NCBI GenBank assembly: GCA_900553035.1
Contig: USCC01000060.1
Location: forward strand, 1 to 13,383
Direction of reading: 5' to 3'
DNA: 13,383 nt
Source of the DNA: an uncultured Rhodospirillaceae bacterium
GTDB taxonomy: Bacteria > Pseudomonadota > Alphaproteobacteria > CAAGCB01 > CAG-977
Shown here: piece by piece, positions 7,142 through 13,383 of the stretch
Position numbering within the stretch: position 1 is the first letter of the stretch
Layout of the letters: every line of letters begins with the position of its first letter
Made by a program: the position numbers and the translations under genes
The notes under the pieces: generated by a model
What the model saw: the letters and a program-made list of their open reading frames with translations, nothing else
Database searches by the model: none
What the model was told of the DNA's origin: nothing

Positions 7142-9658
7142 ATGCGCCGGTATTTGTGTCTGTCTTTTATCCTTTGTGTCGTTCTGACGCTGTTTCCGGC
7201 CGCACGGCTCCATGCCGCACCAAACACCGCAAAGGCTCAACCCGCCGCGGCCGCACCGGCGCCTTCTCCCGTCATTCCTCTGAGCGCTGAGGAAATTTCC
7301 CGATATCCTGAACTGTCCGGCAAAGAACAATTTTCGTTCCTGGTCGATTTTTATGGAAAAAACAAGGATGCCGGCGCAACCGACGGCCAGATCATCAACG
7401 AACTGCTGAGATTGAAAATGACGGACGGGAAAAATTCCGATTTCGTCCTCGCCCTTGATAAGCTCAAGGGAAAATATGCCGATTTTGAAACAATGCTCCA
7501 GGCCGCTATCGACGATATCAATGCGCAGATTCTGGAAAAACACCCCGGACAGGTCGATTACCTGATCGACATGTCAAAGAAGGATACGTGGGGAAATATC
7601 CGCTATCTGGCGATAACGGAACGCACGCTGAAAGATTTTCAGGCGACATACCTGAAGGAATCTTACTACTCGGATACACTTCAGACGGATTCCGGCGCGG
7701 TACGTATCGCTTCCTGCGCCCACAAGACGGAAAACAAACAGACCCTGATGGCTTTCATCATTTCCTTGAAGGACGGATATGTTCTTTTAAGGCAAAAAGA
7801 GGGCAGGACTCCTTATCCGATTGCCCTTGATTTAACAGGGTCGGAAAACGTGACGGTTTCGCCGGTTCGTTACCCTCTGCCGCATCCTTTCACGCTGGAC
7901 GGCGGAACGGCTCTGGGATATCGGGGACAGACTCTGTTTCCGTTCGACGCAAACGTGACCGATCCGAAACAGCCGGCCGTTATCCGGGCACGTCTGACGT
8001 ACAACGTTTGTCATGAGGGCGTGTGCCGTGACGAAACGTCTGCGGAAATCGTTTATGACATCCCGCGGGGGGTGCGCTGGGAAACGCCGGTATGCTCGAC
8101 TCTGGTGCAGGCTGAATTTAACCTGCCGTCCAATAAAAAGTCTCCTCCCGTCGTAACGATGAACGACGCCGTTCTGAAAAAAGACGGCAAGGAAGTCTTT
8201 CTTTACGTTTCCATAAAGCTTCCGGTCATGAATATCGATACGCCGCGCCTGTATATCACGAATGAAGACGGGTTGCTGTTTGAAGAACCGTTCTACAGCC
8301 GTGACGGGCGTCAGGCGCTGTTCCGTTCAAAACTTCGGAACCCTGAAAAACTGGGGGATATGAAGTCCGTTCCTTTGAACCTGACTTTTCTGAACCTGAA
8401 CCGTTCGACGGAAATACACCGCGACGTTCCGGTCGGTGATTCTTTTGACCGCAGTTCGGAATTTTTGTTTTCCAGAATATTCTCGTCTTATTTCTACGGC
8501 CTTGAATTTGTGGTCATCACGCCTCTTCTTCTGGCGTTCATGCTGTTTGTCAACCAGATGCTGCTCATTGCAGAGAAAAACGAACGTCGAACCCTGAATT
8601 TCCTGAAAGGAATGGGGAAGGGGGCGCTTTTTGCCGTACTGCCGGCATACGGCATTCTGTTCCTTGCCGGATATTTCGTTCTGCCCGAAGGAACGTTCGT
8701 CTGGGGAGCTCAGCTGTCTTCGCCGTTTCTGAACTTTTTCTATACTCTGCTGTTCTGGACGGCGCCGCTGTGGATGATGAAAGCGTTTGATGCCGATTTC
8801 ATCGACAGCGTGGCCGAAAAGGGACAGAAGCTGTTTGAACGGCTGAACGTCATGACAAACCGCCAGACGGCGGGTTTCCTTGTCGCTCTGGCGGTTGGGG
8901 TTCTGATGCTGTTTTCGCCCATGGTCGGGTCTTATTTTGAACTGTTTGCTCTTTTGAAAGCGTCTCCGGTCATATATTTCCTGTGTTTCTGCGCCGGGAT
9001 CGCGACGCCGTTTCTGGGGGCTGCCTTTTTCGCGGCGAAAGCTGCGGACGTTCCGCACAAGAACGTTCCTCTTCGGATACCTTTCCTGTTTCTTCCCGCC
9101 TTTTTCCAGGGGCTTCTGACCTTCGTTCTTCTGGGATTGGAAAGCGGGCGGTATATTATGCTGGGGACGCTCGTGTGTTTCGCGGCGGCCGGCCTGGCAT
9201 GGAAAAAGATGCCCGTAACACGCAAGACGTTCCTGCGTATTTCCGGGGCGTTGTGCTTGTTCGCCCTTCTGTTCGTGCCGTTCCAGCCAAATAAATACAG
9301 CTTCAACACCTACGGCGCGCTTCCTTTTGATGAGGCGGCTCTGCACAAAGCCGTTTCCGAAGGAAAGGCCGTTTATCTGAACGTTTCGGAAAGCGGATGC
9401 CTGGCCTGCCAGTACAACCGCTATTCCATGATTCATAACGGGGGATATTACGCCATCCGGGACGGAAAGCTTCTGGTCATGACGGCGACGTATGACAATC
9501 CGTTCGTTCGCCGCCTGCTGCAGGACGCCGGCGCTCATATCCTGCCGGCGGATATTCTGTTCGGTCCGGCCGCACCGCAGGGACGGCTTCTGCCGTCTGC
9601 GCTGAAGGGCGCCGAGACAACCATCGCCATCCGCGGCATTTTTGCGGAGCGGGATTAG
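7142..9658 (+). CDS. DsbD/ScsB-like thiol:disulfide interchange protein lacking the canonical membrane cysteines
   Basis: The 838-residue product has a signal peptide (cleavage likely after LHA, residue ~26), a Pro/Ala-rich linker and an unassigned helical segment to about residue 165. A DsbD-alpha/ScsB-type domain follows: the block LTGSENVTVSPVRYPLPHPF, then YRGQTLFP and a cysteine pair C290-HEGV-C295. Eight hydrophobic segments lie at about 455-477, 495-515, 528-548, 576-598, 609-633, 646-667, 670-686 and 697-714, matching the eight-helix DsbD-beta domain. The C-terminal thioredoxin-like domain has C753-LA-C756 within YLNVSESGCLACQYN, equivalent to the CxxC of DsbD-gamma. In the family, electrons pass from cytoplasmic thioredoxin through two membrane cysteines (helices 1 and 4, usually next to Pro) to the gamma and alpha domains. 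Here helix 1 (VITPLLLAFMLFVNQ) and helix 4 (VGVLMLFSPMVGSYF) have none; the membrane cysteines I see are elsewhere, for example C618 and C620 in helix 5. AGGA at 7130-7133 is 8 bases before the ATG. The stop overlaps the opposing autotransporter stop. Confidence 0.8.
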   Translation: MRRYLCLSFILCVVLTLFPAARLHAAPNTAKAQPAAAAPAPSPVIPLSAEEISRYPELSGKEQFSFLVDFYGKNKDAGATDGQIINELLRLKMTDGKNSDFVLALDKLKGKYADFETMLQAAIDDINAQILEKHPGQVDYLIDMSKKDTWGNIRYLAITERTLKDFQATYLKESYYSDTLQTDSGAVRIASCAHKTENKQTLMAFIISLKDGYVLLRQKEGRTPYPIALDLTGSENVTVSPVRYPLPHPFTLDGGTALGYRGQTLFPFDANVTDPKQPAVIRARLTYNVCHEGVCRDETSAEIVYDIPRGVRWETPVCSTLVQAEFNLPSNKKSPPVVTMNDAVLKKDGKEVFLYVSIKLPVMNIDTPRLYITNEDGLLFEEPFYSRDGRQALFRSKLRNPEKLGDMKSVPLNLTFLNLNRSTEIHRDVPVGDSFDRSSEFLFSRIFSSYFYGLEFVVITPLLLAFMLFVNQMLLIAEKNERRTLNFLKGMGKGALFAVLPAYGILFLAGYFVLPEGTFVWGAQLSSPFLNFFYTLLFWTAPLWMMKAFDADFIDSVAEKGQKLFERLNVMTNRQTAGFLVALAVGVLMLFSPMVGSYFELFALLKASPVIYFLCFCAGIATPFLGAAFFAAKAADVPHKNVPLRIPFLFLPAFFQGLLTFVLLGLESGRYIMLGTLVCFAAAGLAWKKMPVTRKTFLRISGALCLFALLFVPFQPNKYSFNTYGALPFDEAALHKAVSEGKAVYLNVSESGCLACQYNRYSMIHNGGYYAIRDGKLLVMTATYDNPFVRRLLQDAGAHILPADILFGPAAPQGRLLPSALKGAETTIAIRGIFAERD

Positions 9659-12600
9659 AACGTCCAATTATACGACAGCATTCCGGACAGGATTGTCAGG
9701 TCATCCTGATAAAATTCGCCGGAAAAACCGAGCGTGATATTCCGGCTGAGGTCAAGGGGAAAACGGATCTGGGCGTTAACGGTCGCGCTGTCGCTTCCCG
9801 CGGCGTTGACGTAGGACGCTTTGAATGCACCCGCACCGCCGGCTTCAACGAAGCGAGCCTGATAACTGAGTTCGTCGTCCAGAAATTCATGATTCCAGTA
9901 CAGGCCGACATCAACGGAAACCGTTGTCGGCAGCCCCATGGCCAGATTCAGACCGACACTGCCGCGCAGTGAGGAATAAATGTCATCGTCCAGACGCAGG
10001 CGCGCGCCGTCCCCGTCTTTTTCCTTAATTTCCGGCATGCGGACAGCCGTGAAGTCCAGAAACGCCGTCGGTGTAACAGTAAAGGAAGGACGGTAAATGT
10101 CATATCCGGCGCCGAAAAGGACGCTTCCCCGCAACAGGGCAAACTCGCTTTTGTTCTTGCGTTCATATCCGCCGAAAGACACAGGGCGGCGGACTTTGCT
10201 GTAATCCGCACCGAGGCCGGCGGAACCGTAGACATTGAACCCCTGCCATATATTGGGAGCAAAACGCATGTGCGCCCCCAGTTCCAAAGAGGCCGTCTTT
10301 GCCTTTGACGCAATATCCGTGTCGGCATCCAGCTTCTGAAAAGACGCCAGCGCATGGAAGCCCGCCGTCATGCCAAAGACGTCTTCCTTCTCAATTCCTC
10401 CGAAAAATCCGGCGCGTTCTCCATCGTAATGGATCGCGTCAGCGCCTTTCTGGCGGAAGGATCCGCCGAATGCGGAAAGGAAGGTGTTCCATTCCCCTTC
10501 AGCCGGATTGGCCCGGCGGACGAAGCGCTCTCCGCCCTTGGCAATCAAATGTTGCGCCATCATGTTTGAATTCTGACGCGCCGCGGAAAAAACACTCTGC
10601 ACAAGGCTGTTGTACACGTCGGGAGTCATCTGTACAAAAGCCTGCCGGATGGTGGCGACGTCGGCAAAATCAAGCGTCGCAATCAGGTTCTGCATGTCGC
10701 CCGAAGCATGTGAGGCAAACGTATCAACTGCGGCCGCGGCACGCAGAGCGTTTTCATTTCCCGCGGCCAGCCGGCTGTAGGCATTGGAAGCCCGCGCCGG
10801 TGTGAAATACAGGATGCCGTCCGACGGATCGGTTTCATAGGCGAAGGAAAGCGTATTGGAGGAGAGCGTATTGTTTTTCACGATGTTTGTGAAGTCCAGC
10901 GCCGTTGTACCGCCCGCGGAGATAAAGCTTTCCGGTGAACCCGCCACGCGGCCGCCGTAATATCCCCGAACAGGCGTCAGAGAGGCCGTCGCCCCCGTGA
11001 CGGCGGCATTCCCGCTGACTTTCAGCACGTCGCGGGATGTGCCGTCAAATTCAAAATCGAACGTACCACCGTTTGACGTAAAGTCCCCGTTGACCTGAAT
11101 CGTACCGATGGAATTTCCCGGCGCAATCGTGCCTTCATTATAAAATTCCTGTCCGGCCGCCAGGGTAAAGACGCCGTTTCCCTTCAGCGTTCCGTAGTTT
11201 TTCATGCTCAGAACCGAAGCCGCCCCATTATAGGACAAAGTGCCACCCTCAAGCGACATATGGATACTTTCCGCACCGGAAACATTGCCGTCATAACGCA
11301 GGGAAAAAGTCGCGTCGCGTACGGACGTCGCCGCGCCGTTCGCATCCGGAGTCCGGCCGAAAGTCAGATTCGTCGTATACGCTGTCGGGATGATTTCGTT
11401 CCAGTAGGAAACAATATCGCCGCGGAGGGAAGCGCCCTTCATGATATTGATTTCCTCAACGTGGGCATCCATTTCAATCCGGACGGCCGCTTCCGTTCCC
11501 GCGAGAGTCCCGGTGACGTTAAGCGCTTTGACCAATGCACCGGCCAGATCCGAATTCATCCGGCTGTTTTCATAACGTTCCGCCGGATCAGGCGTTCCCG
11601 CTTCGCTGACGTCAAAGGTCGCATGGGAATAAATGCTGAAAGGGTTTGACAGAAAACCGAAATGGGCGCCGTAACCGCCTTCGCCCGAGGCCTGGACGCT
11701 GCCACGCAGGTTAATGACATTGTCGCGGCCATAGGAAACCGTCACTCCGGCCGCGCTTTCGCCCGTCATGGAAACGACGGTCTGCGGTGCGACGGTCAGC
11801 GTATTGGCAACGCCGTCAATGCGTATGCCGCCTGCGCTTGCTCCCGATGTGTAAATGCCGGCGGTCTGGGTAACGGCGGCGTTGTCCGTAAAGATGTGCA
11901 GACCTACGGCAAACGAAGCCGTTTTCGGCGCAGTTTCCGTGCCGAAGGCGATGCCGTTGGTGACAGGCGAGGCCGGAGTGAAGAGGATGCTTTTGCCATA
12001 GAACTGGGAACGGTCAATCGTGTATCCCAGATCCTGAAGCATGGCGAGTTCGACCTCGGTGAACGGGATGTTCTGAATTGCGCCGTAGGACATCAGGGAA
12101 TTCATGATGCCCGAGTGCCCCAGCGTATTCCCGCCGTCAAATCCGTAGCCGGCCGGGTTCCCTGAAGTGTCATAGAGCAATCGTCCCGCCATAACGGCCA
12201 TACCTTCGCTGACTCCCGTTGCCGGGTTCAGGGTGAGGGCGTCGACTTCGGTTCCGTGAAAGGTCGGGTATTTGAAAGCCGCCGGTGTCGTATCCTGCGG
12301 CAGGATAACAAAAGAATCCGCAACGTCAACAGCGCTGATTGCAAGCTTCATGTCCGGCGCGGCCTGCTTCCCGAAAACATCGACCAGCCCCTTGGTCCAG
12401 TTGTTCATTGCGCCGTCGGCGGCGAATTTCCAGTACTTTGAACCGCTTTCCTCCTTTTCCTCCATGGTGACGAAAATCCCGAAAGCATGACCCATTTCAT
12501 GCATGACCGTGCCTGTCATGGACAGCGGAGAAACGATATTGTGGCTGACAATGGGCGGATATTCAAACTGAACGACGATCAGGGAATCAAAGCCGTACAG

Positions 12601-12987
12601 CTCGTCCGTCGCGTCTTTGGTCCCCGTGGTCAGGTAATTGTAAAAACGCCCGTTCGGGTGGGTATCACTGCCCGGCGTGACGTTGTAGGCGCTTCCCGAC
12701 GCATCCGGCAAAAAGGCCGCGCCGAGAATAAGAGAGCCGGAAGTATCCGAAGCCGCCAGACGATCCGCCCAGAATTGTGCTCCTTCAACGAAGGCCGCCA
12801 TTTCGGAACCGGTAAAGGTGCGGGAAACGGGAACAGACGCTCCTTCAGCCGGATTGTTCAGTGTGTCCCCCTGATTAAAGAATTTCAGGGTGAAGGGACC
12901 TACGCTCAGATCCGTTGACGCGCCGGCGGGCACAGAAAAAAGAAGCGATCCGGCAATACAGCATAAAGCAAGGGAAGATGTTTTCAA
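9655..12987 (-). CDS. Autotransporter with an N-terminal HExxH metalloprotease-like domain
   Basis: The 1110-residue product has a signal peptide (MKTSSLALCCIAGSLLFS, cleavage likely after AGA near residue 23). The first ~330 residues form a metzincin-like domain: HEMGH at 163-167 followed by AFG, and, about 124 residues later, H291 then the Met-turn-like LMSY with M299. A passenger of repetitive beta strands spans about 340-740 and includes the autotransporter block GTIAPGNSIGTIQVNGDF. A helical linker follows (about 745-830), then a ~280-residue beta-barrel from about residue 832 (EGEWNTFLSAFGG) ending in SYNWTF with a terminal Phe, the signal recognised by the BAM machinery. The barrel should insert in the outer membrane and expose the passenger outside. 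I see no cysteine after the signal peptide. The start is TTG: an in-frame TGA lies about 7 codons upstream and the only well-placed start codon is this TTG, with AGGA (12997-13000) 9 bases before it. Substrate is unknown. Confidence 0.9.
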   Translation of the reverse strand: MKTSSLALCCIAGSLLFSVPAGASTDLSVGPFTLKFFNQGDTLNNPAEGASVPVSRTFTGSEMAAFVEGAQFWADRLAASDTSGSLILGAAFLPDASGSAYNVTPGSDTHPNGRFYNYLTTGTKDATDELYGFDSLIVVQFEYPPIVSHNIVSPLSMTGTVMHEMGHAFGIFVTMEEKEESGSKYWKFAADGAMNNWTKGLVDVFGKQAAPDMKLAISAVDVADSFVILPQDTTPAAFKYPTFHGTEVDALTLNPATGVSEGMAVMAGRLLYDTSGNPAGYGFDGGNTLGHSGIMNSLMSYGAIQNIPFTEVELAMLQDLGYTIDRSQFYGKSILFTPASPVTNGIAFGTETAPKTASFAVGLHIFTDNAAVTQTAGIYTSGASAGGIRIDGVANTLTVAPQTVVSMTGESAAGVTVSYGRDNVINLRGSVQASGEGGYGAHFGFLSNPFSIYSHATFDVSEAGTPDPAERYENSRMNSDLAGALVKALNVTGTLAGTEAAVRIEMDAHVEEINIMKGASLRGDIVSYWNEIIPTAYTTNLTFGRTPDANGAATSVRDATFSLRYDGNVSGAESIHMSLEGGTLSYNGAASVLSMKNYGTLKGNGVFTLAAGQEFYNEGTIAPGNSIGTIQVNGDFTSNGGTFDFEFDGTSRDVLKVSGNAAVTGATASLTPVRGYYGGRVAGSPESFISAGGTTALDFTNIVKNNTLSSNTLSFAYETDPSDGILYFTPARASNAYSRLAAGNENALRAAAAVDTFASHASGDMQNLIATLDFADVATIRQAFVQMTPDVYNSLVQSVFSAARQNSNMMAQHLIAKGGERFVRRANPAEGEWNTFLSAFGGSFRQKGADAIHYDGERAGFFGGIEKEDVFGMTAGFHALASFQKLDADTDIASKAKTASLELGAHMRFAPNIWQGFNVYGSAGLGADYSKVRRPVSFGGYERKNKSEFALLRGSVLFGAGYDIYRPSFTVTPTAFLDFTAVRMPEIKEKDGDGARLRLDDDIYSSLRGSVGLNLAMGLPTTVSVDVGLYWNHEFLDDELSYQARFVEAGGAGAFKASYVNAAGSDSATVNAQIRFPLDLSRNITLGFSGEFYQDDLTILSGMLSYNWTF

Positions 12988-12996
12988 GGGCGGTAT

Positions 12997-13000
12997 TCCT
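12997..13000 (-). promoter_or_regulatory. Ribosome binding site deciding the TTG start of the autotransporter
   Basis: Minus-strand AGGA lies 9 bases before TTG (12987-12985). Upstream in the same frame a TGA stop follows within about 7 codons and no ATG or GTG intervenes, so TTG is the best supported start and leaves an intact signal peptide. Confidence 0.6.
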
Positions 13001-13030
13001 GCAAGTCAAAGTAAATAACAGATATTCTAA

Positions 13031-13036
13031 AGTATA
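13031..13036 (-). promoter_or_regulatory. Candidate -10 box of an autotransporter promoter
   Basis: Minus-strand TATACT lies in the 74-base gap between the ybaK stop and the autotransporter start, about 44 bases before the TTG. It matches the -10 consensus at five of six positions. The region 17 bases upstream (TTTTTA) is a poor -35, so activator help or readthrough from ybaK is possible. Confidence 0.35.
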
Positions 13037-13061
13037 CCCGGAAAAAATCTACATAAAAAGT

Positions 13062-13383
13062 TCAGTCTTTGTCCTTTGTCAGCGGAACGAAGGACGCGCC
13101 GGTGAAACGAGCCAGTTCTTCGGGATTCAGGCAAACATTTAAACCGACTTTTCCGGCGCTGACACAGATGGAATCATACAAAAGCGCCGTTTCATCAATA
13201 AAGGTGGGAAAGTTTTTTTTCATGCCGACCGGAGAACACCCGCCGTGCACATATCCGGTCAGGGGAAGAAGCTCTTTCAGCGGAAGCATTTCGACGCTTT
13301 TGCACCCGGCGGCCACGGCGGCACGTTTCATATCCAGTTCCAGCCCTCCGGGAACGGCGAAAACGAAATGATCCCGAGCAGCC
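13062..13383 (-). CDS. ybaK: YbaK-type Cys-tRNA(Pro) deacylase, 5' partial
   Basis: The frame is open to the right edge, so the ATG at 13331 is internal and the N-terminus is missing. The visible 106 codons align by eye with the C-terminal two thirds of E. coli YbaK: FAVPGGLELDMKRAAVAAG corresponds to the AVTPVAGQLDLKKVAKALG region, then CKSVEML, the conserved GYVHGGCSPVGMKK (GG-x-SP-x-G core of the editing pocket) and SAGKVGLNVCL. The family hydrolyses Cys mischarged on tRNA-Pro after release from prolyl-tRNA synthetase. The catalytic Lys near residue 46 of the E. coli protein would lie outside the window. The stop is TGA. The autotransporter begins 74 bases downstream on the same strand, but the functions are unrelated. 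Confidence 0.9.
   Translation of the reverse strand, partial: AARDHFVFAVPGGLELDMKRAAVAAGCKSVEMLPLKELLPLTGYVHGGCSPVGMKKNFPTFIDETALLYDSICVSAGKVGLNVCLNPEELARFTGASFVPLTKDKD

Noticed and set aside
8327..9667. 446-codon minus-strand open frame opposite the DsbD-like gene
   Set aside because: The translation is dominated by Arg, Gln and Lys as expected for antisense of a hydrophobic-protein gene. The plus frame has a signal peptide, eight membrane segments and a CxxC thioredoxin-like domain.
11260..12918. Several 60-170-codon plus-strand frames opposite the autotransporter
   Set aside because: They are antisense frames over a gene with clear signal peptide, passenger and barrel; none shows a domain.
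12955..12987. Possible lipoprotein signal (CC at residues 9-10) in the autotransporter leader
   Set aside because: The residue before the Cys is Leu rather than Gly/Ala/Ser, and a normal signal peptidase I site lies further on. Autotransporter passengers also use signal peptidase I.

Overview
The window is about 13.4 kb of gene-dense, moderately GC-rich DNA from a Gram-negative bacterium. Evidence for an outer membrane is a classical autotransporter with a C-terminal beta-barrel ending in an aromatic residue, a DsbD/ScsB-type periplasmic thiol-redox protein, and a YqgE/AlgH protein. The mix of families (BatB/C-BatD aerotolerance genes, YqgE, YbaK, a ScsB-like DsbD) suggests a proteobacterium, perhaps a host-associated alphaproteobacterium. 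That placement is inference and no rRNA is present to test it. I see no insertion sequence, phage gene, tRNA, rRNA or CRISPR array.

Layout. (1) Bases 1-2749, plus strand: the end of a Bat (aerotolerance) operon, with a VWA+TPR protein whose N-terminus lies outside the window, overlapping a BatD-like protein by 7 bases. (2) 2756-3289, minus strand: a GNAT acetyltransferase, convergent with batD. (3) 3464-6112, plus strand: methionyl-tRNA synthetase, then 15 bases later a membrane-anchored protein with a staphylococcal-nuclease-like domain that seems to have lost its catalytic residues. (4) 6113-6496: 384 bases without a convincing gene, rich in short inverted repeats, between convergent genes. 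(5) 6497-7048, minus strand: YqgE/AlgH, sharing a 93-base AT-rich region with (6). (6) 7142-9658, plus strand: a large DsbD/ScsB-like protein that keeps the cysteine pairs of both periplasmic domains but lacks the expected membrane cysteines. (7) 9655-12987, minus strand: an autotransporter with an N-terminal HExxH metalloprotease-like domain, overlapping the DsbD-like gene tail to tail by 4 bases. (8) 13062-13383, minus strand: a YbaK-type Cys-tRNA(Pro) deacylase, cut by the right edge.

Several genes concern the cell envelope: Bat proteins, the DsbD-like protein, the autotransporter and the anchored SNase-like protein. They are not one transcription unit. The most unusual items are two proteins that keep a family fold while losing its known active residues (DsbD-like and SNase-like), and the protease-like domain carried by the autotransporter. 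I do not find a clear new multigene system.
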